A DNA stretch of 64,000 nt from Streptomyces xinghaiensis S187 (GTDB lineage Bacteria; Actinomycetota; Actinomycetes; Streptomycetales; Streptomycetaceae), in contig NZ_CP023202.1 in the NCBI RefSeq assembly GCF_000220705.2, positions 1,612,001 to 1,676,000 of the forward strand, given 5' to 3'. How positions within the stretch are numbered: the stretch's first letter is position 1; every line of letters begins with the position of its first letter. Shown here piece after piece: positions 1 through 7,250 of the stretch. Under the pieces are notes generated by a model, which saw only the letters and a program-made list of their open reading frames with translations, made no database searches and had not been told where the DNA came from. Both the position numbers and the translations under genes were made by a program.

Positions 1-84
1 CTTGCGCGCAAAGCAGGCCACGGCAGCGTCCAGCACGACTCGACGGCGTTGATCGCTCTTCACTCTGGAGCCAGGGGCGGGCAT
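1..84 (-). CDS. TetR-family regulator, N-terminal fragment cut by the window edge
   Basis: Only the first 28 codons are inside the window. The peptide begins MPAPGSRVKSDQRRRVVLDA and continues AAVACFARK. This is the usual opening of a TetR DNA-binding domain: a basic tail, then helix 1 with the R-R-x-x-V-L-D-A-A-x-x-x-F-A pattern that precedes the helix-turn-helix. The ATG at 84 has a purine-rich stretch very close upstream. A GTG at codon 8 is an alternative start. It lies downstream of, and on the same strand as, the SnoaL-like gene, with a hairpin in between, so it could be expressed separately. The ligand and target are unknown because the rest of the protein is missing. Confidence 0.6.
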   Translation of the reverse strand, partial: MPAPGSRVKSDQRRRVVLDAAVACFARK

Positions 85-130
85 GTCTCCCAGTCTCTCA
101 CTGCGGAGTGGGACAGGGTGCGACGGGGCA

Positions 131-151
131 AGACGGGTGGGTGACCCGTCT
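131..151. terminator. Perfect hairpin between the SnoaL-like gene and the TetR fragment
   Basis: The arms AGACGGGT and ACCCGTCT (8 bp, perfect) flank a 5-nt loop. The hairpin sits 19 nt past the stop of the gene ending at 170. There is no U-tract, as is common for streptomycete terminators. It could instead be an operator for the adjacent TetR-type protein. Confidence 0.45.
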
Positions 152-169
152 CACCCCGTCGAACCGGTA

Positions 170-637
170 TCAACTCTCCGAGGGCCACGACACGTCTTGG
201 CCGCTGGCCGCCTCGTCGGGGGTCATGGCCTCGATGACCACGAGAGGATTCCAGTAGTCGACGAACTGCTCGACCAGGCCCGCCTCGTCGAGGCGGATCA
301 CCGTGATGACTGTCTGCTCGTACGGCTTGCCGGTGCTGAGGGCGATTCCCTCCGAGCGGTATTCGGCGACCGCGGTCCGGGGGTTGGCCGTCTCGATGAA
401 CTTCACGTCGACGAACTTCACGTCGAAGGTCTGCGGGAAGCCGCGCATGTGGGCGATCAGCGCCTCGCGTCCCTGCACCAGGGTAGGCACACCGGCGGGG
501 GCGAAGGGGAACTCGACCGTGCCGTCCGCGGCGTACAGCTCGATCCACTCGTCGATCTGGCCGGACGACACCAGCCGAAGGTGCTCTGCCAGGGCGTGCT
601 GTGCGGGGGTGAGGTCGCGGGTCGGGTTGACGCTCAT
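170..637 (-). CDS. SnoaL-like / NTF2-fold protein
   Basis: 155 aa. The sequence has the layout of the small NTF2-like (SnoaL/limonene-epoxide-hydrolase fold) family. A first helix carries AEHLRLVSSGQIDEWIELYA. The pattern D-G-T-V-E-F-P-F-A then forms the cone-shaped pocket entry, followed by beta strands ending in VEQFVDYWNPL. Such proteins bind or isomerise small hydrophobic ligands, but the substrate cannot be read from sequence. The ATG at 637 is chosen because GAGGAGTA lies 4-11 nt upstream on the minus strand. A 15-bp tandem duplication (about 398–427) encodes the repeated DVKFV/DVKFI segment, an unusual small insertion. It is followed by a hairpin and a TetR-family fragment, which may regulate it. 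Confidence 0.75.
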   Translation of the reverse strand: MSVNPTRDLTPAQHALAEHLRLVSSGQIDEWIELYAADGTVEFPFAPAGVPTLVQGREALIAHMRGFPQTFDVKFVDVKFIETANPRTAVAEYRSEGIALSTGKPYEQTVITVIRLDEAGLVEQFVDYWNPLVVIEAMTPDEAASGQDVSWPSES

Positions 638-880
638 GAATACTCCTCTGTTAGTGGTTGAACAATAACAAACGCAACAGGGAGACCTAAGGGTGAGGGC
701 CGTCACGGCCCAGCCAGGACAGACGTCGGTAGTCCGACTCTGGTTTGGGAGGTGCAGCGCAGGAGCGGCACCGTTTGGATGACGGCTGTGTCCCGGGAAG
801 TCACCACGTCCGCGCACGCGCACGACCTCGGGCGTACTGCTCTCGCGGCCCATCTCATGGGCGTCGATCACGACTCGGAC

Positions 881-1345
881 CTAGTACTCCAGTACGGTTT
901 CGTGGTCTATCCAGCAGGATCGTCGTCGGTAGTGGCTGCGGCGGGCTCTTGCCTGGTGGCGTCTGCGCCAGTGGGACCAGTGCAGCAGTCTGCCCGCGGT
1001 CACGGCCGGTGCCGTGAGGACGGCGGCGAGCAGGTGGCGGATCTCGGGGACGGTCAACGTGATCGGGTCGCTGCCGCGGGTGGGGTGGAGTGGATCGACG
1101 GGCCGTTGTGGTGCCGGGTCGGCGGCAAGGGCGGTCAGGAACGCCAGCGCGAGCATGGCGAGCGTGATGTGCCGGTGCCATGAGGTCCAGTTGCGGACCT
1201 GGTAGTGGTCGAGTCCGACCTGGCCCTTGGCGGCCTGGAAGCACTCCTCGACGCTCCAGCGGACACCGGCGACGCGGACCAGTTCGGCCAGAGGCACTTC
1301 GGCGGGTGACCAGCACCCCGCGTGAGTGCTCAGTTCGTGACTCCA
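881..1345 (-). pseudogene. IS701-type transposase, 5'-truncated remnant
   Basis: The readable C-terminal part contains RWSVEECFQAAKGQVGLDHY followed by QVRNWTSWHRHITLAMLALAFL. This is the highly typical C-terminal block, including the last acidic catalytic residue in E-E-C-F-Q, of IS701-family DDE transposases. About the last 150 residues are present and the N-terminal two thirds are absent. Similarity stops where the hairpin-bounded TnpB element begins. I infer that the TnpB element landed in this IS, or that a deletion joined them. It is not functional as a transposase. Confidence 0.75.
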
Positions 1346-1367
1346 CCCGCGACTGAAGTCTCGCGGG
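1346..1367 (-). repeat. Right-end hairpin of the TnpB element
   Basis: A bulged inverted repeat just past the tnpB stop, in the position of the IS200/IS605 right end. In studied TnpB systems the 3' end of tnpB plus this region is transcribed as the guide (omega/re) RNA. That role is inferred here, not seen. Confidence 0.55.
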
Positions 1368-1383
1368 CTTCCTGTGTCGGTGG

Positions 1384-2610
1384 CTAGGCACCGGCGCAGA
1401 GGACCAGCCCGGCCCTGTGTTTGACGTTGAGTGCGCCGACGTGGTCGGCGTGTGCCACCAGGCCGCAGTTGACGCACGTGAACTTCGCCTGGGTGACGCG
1501 GTTCTCCTTCGCCACGTGCCCGCATCCGCCGATTGCGGGTGGGCAGGTGCGGGACGTGTTGCGGGCGTCCACCGGGATCACGCGGCGACCGGCGCTTTCA
1601 GCCTTGTCCGCCAGGATCCGCAGGAACTGCCCCCAACCCGCGTCCAGGATGCTGCGGTTCAGCCCGGCCTTCGCCGCGGCACCGTTCGCCAGGAACGCAC
1701 CGTCGCGGTCGGGGTCGGGCCGGGGTGCGGGCGCCTTGGTCATGCCCGCGGTGTTCAGCCGCTCGTGCCCGATCACATCGTGCTCGCGTACGAGAGCGAG
1801 GGCGGCTTTGTGGTGATGATCCAGACGCCGGCGCCGGATCTTCGCGTGCAGGCGGGCGACCTTGCGGGCCGCGGCACGATGCTTCTTCGTCCGACGCCGC
1901 GTGCGCTGGGGAAAGGTTGCCAGGTGCCGTTGCGCTGCGGCCAGTTCCTCGGCCGAGGCCTGCAGAAATGTGGGGTTGGCGACGTGGTGGCCGTCGGAGT
2001 CGGTGAAAAAGTGGACCGTGCCCAGGTCGATACCCACCCTGCTGCCGGTCGGGGGCAGCGGCTCTGCGGGCACCCCCTCGCAGGCCAGGATCACGTACCA
2101 GCGGCGGCCCTCCCGCTTCACGCCGACCGTCTTCACCCAGCCCTTCACCGGCCGGTGCCGGTGGACCCGGACGTGCCCGACGCCCTGCAGCCGCACCCGG
2201 ATCTGCGTGTCGTGGGGGGTGGAGTCCCACCGGCAGCCGTCCCCGTCCTTCGGGAAGGTCACGGTGTCGAAGTGGCCGACCCCCTTGAACCGCGGGTACC
2301 CGGGCGTGCCGCCGGTCTTCACCCGCCGGAAGAAAGCCTGGAACGCGCGGTCCAGGCGGCGCAGGGTCGCCTGCTGGCTGGAGAAGGACCACCTGCCCTG
2401 ACGGTCCGGATCGAACGCCCGAATTTCCTTCAGCTGCGCGGACTGGTCCCCATACCGGACCGAGGTCCGGGAGCTGTGCCGGTAGGCATCACGGCGCTCT
2501 TGAAGGGCCCCGTTGTACAGAGAGCAGTGATCCCGCAGCATCTCCACCAGCGCCCGCTCCTGCCGGACCGTGGGCCGCAGAAGAAACCGATACGCCCGCC
2601 TCACACCCAC
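1384..2610 (-). CDS. tnpB: TnpB-like RNA-guided nuclease
   Basis: 408 aa. It has an N-terminal helical/OrfB region starting with RAYRFLLRPT, then a split RuvC nuclease. D195 lies in GIDLGTVHFF, E283 in IGHERLNT and D389 in AHADHVGALNV, so the full D-E-D set is present. A zinc-finger insert is formed by C356, C363, C379 and C382. It therefore looks intact. The first zinc knuckle is stretched (C-x6-C rather than C-x2-C). The family acts as an RNA-guided DNA endonuclease at the donor joint and promotes element retention. The start is a GTG, with another GTG two codons later. Confidence 0.88.
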   Translation of the reverse strand: MGVRRAYRFLLRPTVRQERALVEMLRDHCSLYNGALQERRDAYRHSSRTSVRYGDQSAQLKEIRAFDPDRQGRWSFSSQQATLRRLDRAFQAFFRRVKTGGTPGYPRFKGVGHFDTVTFPKDGDGCRWDSTPHDTQIRVRLQGVGHVRVHRHRPVKGWVKTVGVKREGRRWYVILACEGVPAEPLPPTGSRVGIDLGTVHFFTDSDGHHVANPTFLQASAEELAAAQRHLATFPQRTRRRTKKHRAAARKVARLHAKIRRRRLDHHHKAALALVREHDVIGHERLNTAGMTKAPAPRPDPDRDGAFLANGAAAKAGLNRSILDAGWGQFLRILADKAESAGRRVIPVDARNTSRTCPPAIGGCGHVAKENRVTQAKFTCVNCGLVAHADHVGALNVKHRAGLVLCAGA

Positions 2611-2649
2611 CCCACCTCCCCAGTTTCCCCGCGGCCGACACTGACGGGT

Positions 2650-3567
2650 TCACGCTACCGGCCCCCACTGACAACGCAGCGTGCTCCGCCGCTGCGCGGC
2701 TCCGGCCCAAGGATGCGATTCCCCCACCGGCTGAAGCCGGTGGTCCCGGAGCGGGAAACCCCCCTCCGCCGCGAGCCGGCTGATCTCCGCGGCCGTCATG
2801 CCGACCACGTCCAGGGCACCGTCGGGGGTACGGGACGGGGTGACGCCGTGGCGTTCCAGTTCCCTGCCGAGCCGTTCGGCGTGCGGGGTACGCACGCGCA
2901 CGTAGGGCCGTCCGTGGCGCTGCATGAAGTCCGCCATGCCGGTGTCCGCCAGGAGCCGGCCGCGGCTGATGACGACCAGGTGGTCGGCGACCATGGACAT
3001 CTCGGCCATGAGGTGGCTGGAGACGAGGACGGTCCGGCCCTCGGCGGCCATCGAGCGCAACAGGTCGCGCAGCCACCGGATGCCCTCCGTGTCGAGGCCG
3101 TTGACGGGCTCGTCGAGCACCAGCACGGGCGGGTCGCCGAGCAGGGCGGCCGCCAGGCCGAGCCGCTGGCCCATGCCGAGGGAGAAGGTGCCGACCCGCC
3201 GCCGGGCCGCGTCCGCGAGGCCCACCGTCTCCAGGACCTCGCGGACCCGGCTCCGGGCGATCCGGTTGCTCCGGGCGAGCCAGAGCAGGTGGTCGCGCGC
3301 GGTCAGGCCGCGGTGCGGGGCCGAGGTCTCCAGCAGGGCGCCGACGTGCCGGAGCGGATGGGTCAGTTCGCTGTAGGGCCGCCCGCCGATCCGGGCGGAT
3401 CCGGCGTCCGGGCGGGTCAGGCCGAGCATCATCCGCATCGTCGTCGACTTCCCGGCGCCGTTGGGACCGAGGAAGCCGGTGACGGCTCCGGGCCGCACCG
3501 TGAAGGTGAGACCGCCCACGACGGTGGCCGGCCCGTACCGTTTGGTCAGGTCTTCGACGTCAATCAC
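2650..3567 (-). pseudogene. ABC transporter ATP-binding protein, 3' end replaced by IS DNA
   Basis: 305 aa as read from the GTG at 3567 (MIDVEDLTKRYG). Walker A GPNGAGKST is at residues 34–42. The signature FSLGMGQRLGLA and Walker B VLVLDEPVNGLD follow, the pattern of drug/lantibiotic-type exporter ATPases. The nucleotide-binding core looks complete. From about position 2743 the frame runs into the TnpB element's left-end hairpin, so the last ~31 residues are translated IS DNA and the native C-terminus is lost. No permease gene follows, though these ATPases normally pair with one; it was probably deleted. It could still fold as an NBD. A sensor kinase lies upstream on the same strand. Confidence 0.75.
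2724..2743 (-). repeat. Left-end hairpin of the TnpB element
   Basis: A perfect 8-bp stem with a 4-nt loop (TGAA on the plus strand), 113 nt upstream of the tnpB start. It marks the junction with the truncated ABC gene, whose reading frame translates the hairpin as D-H-R-L-Q-P-V-G. Confidence 0.7.
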
Positions 3568-3647
3568 GGGACGAGTCTTCCGGCCGCCGCCGCCGGGCAC
3601 ATCGGACCGGGGTCGGGAGCGGCCGGGCCGCTCTCCCGGGACGGACC

Positions 3648-3661
3648 CATACCAGGGTATG
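3648..3661. promoter_or_regulatory. Palindrome CATACC-AG-GGTATG upstream of the ABC gene
   Basis: A perfect 6-bp inverted repeat with a 2-nt spacer, 81 nt upstream of the ABC ATPase start, in the 190-bp gap after the sensor kinase. A third CATACC half-site occurs about 27 nt further along (near 3675). This could be the operator of the response regulator that normally pairs with a NarL-type kinase, but no such regulator gene is adjacent. Confidence 0.4.
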
Positions 3662-3757
3662 AGAGCGGTTTCGGCCATACCTGAAGCCCGTGCCCGGGGC
3701 CCATGCCGGGAGCGCATGCCAGAGGCGCGCGCCGGAACGCACGCCGGGGAACGGACG

Positions 3758-4894
3758 TCAGTAGGGCAGCGTCCCGAGGACCCGGAAGCCGTCGGCACCC
3801 GGGCGGGGCCCGGCGGTGAGGGTCCCGCCGTGGGCGGCGGCCCGTTCCGCCATCCCGACGATGCCCATGCCGCCGCCGGGCACGGCCGCCCGGCGCCCGG
3901 GCCCGGGGCCGTCGTCGGTGACGTCGATCGTCAGTACGCCCTCCCGCGCCGTCACACGGACCAGGCACCGGGTCGGGGCGGCGTGTTTGACGACGTTGGT
4001 CAGCGCCTCCTGCACGATCCGGTACGCCGCCAGCGCCACGCCGTCCGGCGGTTCCTCCGCGCGGTCGGTCCGCAGGTCGACCCGGACACCCGCCGCCTCG
4101 GCCGTGCGGGCCAGCGAGGGCAGGTCCGGCAGGCCGCGGACCGGCCGGAGGTCCTGCGCTTCCCCGCCCGGCTCCCGGCGCAGCACCTTGAGGGTGGCCC
4201 GCATGTCCCGCAGCGCCCTGCGGCTGACCTCCTCGATGACCGTCAGGGCCTCGCGCGCCTCCTCGGGACGCGTGGCGACCACATGGTTGGCGACACCGGC
4301 CTTGATCGCGATGAGGCCCACGCTGTGCGTGACGACGTCGTGGATGTCCCGGGCGATCCGCATGCGCTCCTCGACCTTCGCCTGCTCGGCCGCCTGTTCG
4401 ATGGCCCGGCGCAGGCTCTCCCGCCGCTCCCGGACCGCCGTCCCCGCGGCCCAGGTGGCGCCGAGGACCAGCAGGCCGAACAGCAGGTGCACCGCCAGGG
4501 TCCCGCCCTCGTACGTCTGCCCTCCCGTCACCGCCAACAGGGCCGCGCCGGCCGCGCTGGCCCCTCCGACGAGGACGGCCGACCGCCCTGGCCGTCTCCG
4601 CCGTGTCGTGGCGACCGGGTAGAGCGCGTAAGCGGGAGCGAGGAGGACGGCCGGGCCGAGACCGGCGGCAAGAGCGGCACAGGAGGCGGCGAGTACGGCC
4701 GCGAGGACCGGGACGGGCCACAGCCGGCGGGCGGCGAGCGGCAGCGCGGCGGCGAGCGGGAGCAGCCAGGCGGTGAGCCCGCCGGGTGTGCCGCCGGTGT
4801 CCGGCCGCAGCACCGACAACTGCGGGAGCAGGGCGAACCCGAGTGCGGCCGCCGCGTCGAGGAGGAGCAGGCGCCGGCGCGAGACGTCTCCCAT
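3758..4894 (-). CDS. NarL-type (HisKA_3) sensor histidine kinase
   Basis: 378 aa. The N-terminal ~150 residues are mostly hydrophobic (several membrane helices, roughly 12–30, 40–98 and 105–150). A linker coiled coil comes next, then the HisKA_3 dimerisation/phospho-acceptor motif ARDIHDVVTHS with H185. The HATPase_c domain has NVVKHA (N box) and DDGPGPGRR...GGGMGIVGMAER (G boxes). Such kinases signal to LuxR-type response regulators, often to control an ABC exporter like the one downstream. The expected regulator gene is missing here, so the kinase is orphaned, probably by the rearrangement. A leaderless-type promoter precedes the ATG. Confidence 0.88.
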   Translation of the reverse strand: MGDVSRRRLLLLDAAAALGFALLPQLSVLRPDTGGTPGGLTAWLLPLAAALPLAARRLWPVPVLAAVLAASCAALAAGLGPAVLLAPAYALYPVATTRRRRPGRSAVLVGGASAAGAALLAVTGGQTYEGGTLAVHLLFGLLVLGATWAAGTAVRERRESLRRAIEQAAEQAKVEERMRIARDIHDVVTHSVGLIAIKAGVANHVVATRPEEAREALTVIEEVSRRALRDMRATLKVLRREPGGEAQDLRPVRGLPDLPSLARTAEAAGVRVDLRTDRAEEPPDGVALAAYRIVQEALTNVVKHAAPTRCLVRVTAREGVLTIDVTDDGPGPGRRAAVPGGGMGIVGMAERAAAHGGTLTAGPRPGADGFRVLGTLPY

Positions 4895-4929
4895 GCGGCG
4901 AATCTAGGGGCCGGTCCGCCGGGCGTCCA
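4895..4929 (-). promoter_or_regulatory. Leaderless-type promoter of the sensor kinase gene
   Basis: On the minus strand TGGACG (4929–4924), a 17-nt spacer and TAGATT (4906–4901) lie with only 6 nt before the ATG at 4894. This matches the housekeeping sigma consensus (TTGACR-17-TAGRRT) well. No Shine-Dalgarno sequence is present, so transcription probably starts at or next to the ATG. The remaining ~255 bp up to the divergent regulator gene show no other obvious signal. Confidence 0.55.
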
Positions 4930-5184
4930 CCGCCGGTTCCGCGGGCCGTCGGCGGGACGGATCGTCCTGCGGCCGCGGGTGCGGCCCCCGGCCCGCGGGC
5001 GCGGCCGGGAGGGGACCGCGCGTCGGCGGCGTGCCGCCCGGGGGCAACCGGCGGGTACCGCGCGGTGGCGCGATCCCGACGCTCGGGCCCCCGTCCGGCC
5101 GGCCCCGGTCCCGTTCCCGGGAATCTCCGTGCCGGGCCCGGTCGTTGGCGGGGCGGCGGGGAGGAGGTGAAGGGGAGTGGGACG

Positions 5185-5865
5185 GTGGCACAGGGACGTG
5201 TGCGGGACCCGTGGCGGCTGCTGCTGATCGAGGACGACCGGGAGCTGGTGTCCCTGCTCTCCGGGGTGCTGCGGGACGAGGGCTACTCCGTCGATGTCGC
5301 GACCGACGGGCAGCGGGGCCTGCACCTGGGCCTGACCCGGCGGTACGACGCGCTGGTCATCGACCGGCGGCTGCCGGCGCTGGACGGCCTCGACCTGCTG
5401 GGCAGGCTGCGGTCCCGGGCGGTCCGCGCCCCGGTGCTGCTGCTGACCGCGCTGGGGACCGTGCACGACCGGGTCGACGGACTCGACGCCGGCGCCGACG
5501 ACTATCTGGTCAAGCCGTTCGAACTCGACGAGCTGAGCGCCCGGTTACGGGCCCTGTGCCGCAGAGGGCGCGACGCGACCGACGTGCTCCGCATCGGCTC
5601 GGGCCGGCTGTACGTCGGCCCCCGGGAGGTCGAACTGGCCGACGGTGAGCGGATCGCCCTCGCCGCACGGGAGTTCGCCCTGCTGTGGGCGCTGGCCTCG
5701 CGCCCCAACCTCGTCCATTCCCGGTCGGAGCTGCGCCGGCTGGTGTTCCAGGAGGCGCCCGCGTCCTCCATCGTCGACACCTATGTCTACTACCTGCGCC
5801 GCAAGCTCGGCCGGCAGGTGGTGCGCACGGTCCGCGGGCTCGGCTACCGGCTGGGCTCGCTGTGA
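5185..5865 (+). CDS. OmpR-family response regulator
   Basis: 226 aa. The receiver domain has the acidic pair IEDD near residues 15–18, phospho-acceptor D60 (ALVIDRRLP), T88 (LLLTAL) and K110 (LVKPF). The C-terminal winged-helix domain ends SIVDTYVYYLRRKLGRQVVR, then TVRGLGYRLG, as in OmpR/PhoB proteins. GTG 5185 is chosen because AAGGGGA lies about 8 nt upstream; GTG 5167 is in frame but its purine tract is directly adjacent. The kinase gene follows with a GTGA overlap, so they are translationally coupled partners. The pair is next to the lyase/flavoprotein locus and is a candidate regulator of it. Confidence 0.9.
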   Translation: MAQGRVRDPWRLLLIEDDRELVSLLSGVLRDEGYSVDVATDGQRGLHLGLTRRYDALVIDRRLPALDGLDLLGRLRSRAVRAPVLLLTALGTVHDRVDGLDAGADDYLVKPFELDELSARLRALCRRGRDATDVLRIGSGRLYVGPREVELADGERIALAAREFALLWALASRPNLVHSRSELRRLVFQEAPASSIVDTYVYYLRRKLGRQVVRTVRGLGYRLGSL

Positions 5866-7250
5866 GGGCGTCGGCGAAGGCGGAGTGGGCGGCGGTGCGC
5901 CGGGCACGGCTGCGGATCGCCCTCGTCACCGGGGGGATCATCACGCTCCTGGTCACGGCCGTCGGCGGGATCGCCCACACGGTGATGGTGCGCGCCCAGA
6001 ACGACCAGGTGTGGCGGGAGCTGCGCTACGGCGCCCAGTACGGGGACCTGTCGAGCCCGCCGGTGTGCACCTGGCTCTTCGCCGCCGGCGTGGAACCGCT
6101 GGCGAACGCCCCGGCCGGCTTCCCCCTGCGCGCCGACGTCGACCGGGTGGGCCGGACCCACCGGGCCGTGGAGCGCACCGTGGAGCGGAACCACACCGTC
6201 TATCTGGTGCGCACGGAGCGGCGGGCGGACGGCGCCGTGGTCCAGGCGGTGTTCGATCTGCGCTTCCAGCTGGCCGACCGCGCCCATCTGTGGTCCGCGC
6301 TGGGCGTCGCCGAGCTCGTGGGTCTGGTCGCCGCGGCCCTGACCGGGCTGGTCCTCGGGCGCCGGGCGGTGGCCCCGCTGGCCGAGGCGCTCACGCGGCA
6401 GCGCCGGTTCGTCACGGACGCCAGCCACGAGCTGCGCACCCCGATCACCCGGGTGTACACGAAGGCGCAGGTGCTGGCACGGCAGGCGGCCGCCGAGAAC
6501 CTGCCGGCCCCGCACCGTGACGGGCTGGCCGGACTGGTCGGCTCCGTCGGCCGGTTCGGCGAGGTGATCGACGATCTGCTGCTGTCGGCGAGCCTGGGCG
6601 CGAGTCCGGCACGGCGGTCCGAGTGCCGTCCGGTCGAACTGGCCGAACTGGCCCGGTCGGTGGCCGCCGAGGAGGCCGACCGGACGCGGGACCGCGGGCT
6701 CACCGTGGTCGTGGAGCGGCCGCCGCACCGCCTGTACGTCGACGGGGTGGAGTCCGCGCTGCGCCGCGCGGTCGGCGAACTGCTGGCCAACGCCATCGGG
6801 CACACCCCGCCGGGCGGGCGGATCGAGGTGTCCCTGGCGCGGGCGGGCGGCGTGGTCGAGCTGACCGTCACGGACACCGGGGCCGGTTTCGACCCCGCCG
6901 AGGCGGAACGCCTGTTCCAGCGCTTCCACCGCGGTGGCGACGGCGGCCGGTACGGGCTGGGGCTGGCGCTGCTGAAGGAGATCGTCGCCGGCCACCACGG
7001 CACGGTCGCCGCGACCGGTCACCCGGGGCGGGGCGCGCGGTTCACCATCCGGCTTCCCGAGTCCGGGCGTCCGCCCGCCCCGGAGGGACGGTGGCGGCGG
7101 GTCAGGGCCGGCCGCCCGTGGCGGGCGGCGCGCTCGTGGCGAGGGAGTCGCTCGGGGCGAGGAGGCCGGGGGTGGCGAGGAGGTCTGCCGCGGCGCGGAC
7201 GTCCGCGTCCAGCGGGCGGTCCGGGTCGACCGGGGGCACCGCCTCGCTGA
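5862..7250 (+). CDS. Sensor histidine kinase, partner of the upstream regulator
   Basis: 462 aa as read. One membrane helix lies near residues 18–42. An extracytoplasmic region of ~100 aa follows, with the second helix near 143–166. HisKA has H189 in TDASHELRTPITRV. HATPase_c has ELLANAIGHTPPGG (N box), DTGAGFDP and YGLGLALLKEIVAGHHG. Family members normally end at the beta strand GARFTIRLPE. Here the frame continues for ~65 Arg/Gly-rich residues with no stop, running 149 bp antisense into the 3' end of the ammonia-lyase gene. The tail is probably translated non-coding frame rather than a domain, reflecting a lost stop codon. Confidence 0.85.
   Translation: MRASAKAEWAAVRRARLRIALVTGGIITLLVTAVGGIAHTVMVRAQNDQVWRELRYGAQYGDLSSPPVCTWLFAAGVEPLANAPAGFPLRADVDRVGRTHRAVERTVERNHTVYLVRTERRADGAVVQAVFDLRFQLADRAHLWSALGVAELVGLVAAALTGLVLGRRAVAPLAEALTRQRRFVTDASHELRTPITRVYTKAQVLARQAAAENLPAPHRDGLAGLVGSVGRFGEVIDDLLLSASLGASPARRSECRPVELAELARSVAAEEADRTRDRGLTVVVERPPHRLYVDGVESALRRAVGELLANAIGHTPPGGRIEVSLARAGGVVELTVTDTGAGFDPAEAERLFQRFHRGGDGGRYGLGLALLKEIVAGHHGTVAATGHPGRGARFTIRLPESGRPPAPEGRWRRVRAGRPWRAARSWRGSRSGRGGRGWRGGLPRRGRPRPAGGPGRPGAPPR

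Larger units (their letters stand above)
1346..2743 (-). mobile_element. IS200/IS605-type element carrying only tnpB
   Basis: A single tnpB-like gene lies between two subterminal hairpins. At 2724–2743 there is an 8-bp perfect stem (CCACCGGC/GCCGGTGG, 4-nt loop). At 1346–1367 there is a bulged stem (CCCGCGA.../TCGCGGG, TGAA loop). Hairpin ends without inverted terminal repeats are the hallmark of HUH-transposed IS200/IS605 elements. No tnpA is present, so mobility would need a TnpA in trans. The exact cleavage sites cannot be fixed by eye. One flank is a broken transposase and the other a truncated ABC ATPase gene, so the insertion is associated with a rearrangement. Confidence 0.7.

Noticed and set aside
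752..1183. Plus-strand coding frame over the IS701 remnant
   Set aside because: It lies opposite recognisable transposase sequence and has no ribosome site or domain.
1384..2610. Compact Cas12-type effector of a CRISPR locus
   Set aside because: There is no repeat array or adaptation gene nearby, and the length, OrfB-type N-terminus and flanking hairpins fit IS200/IS605 TnpB.
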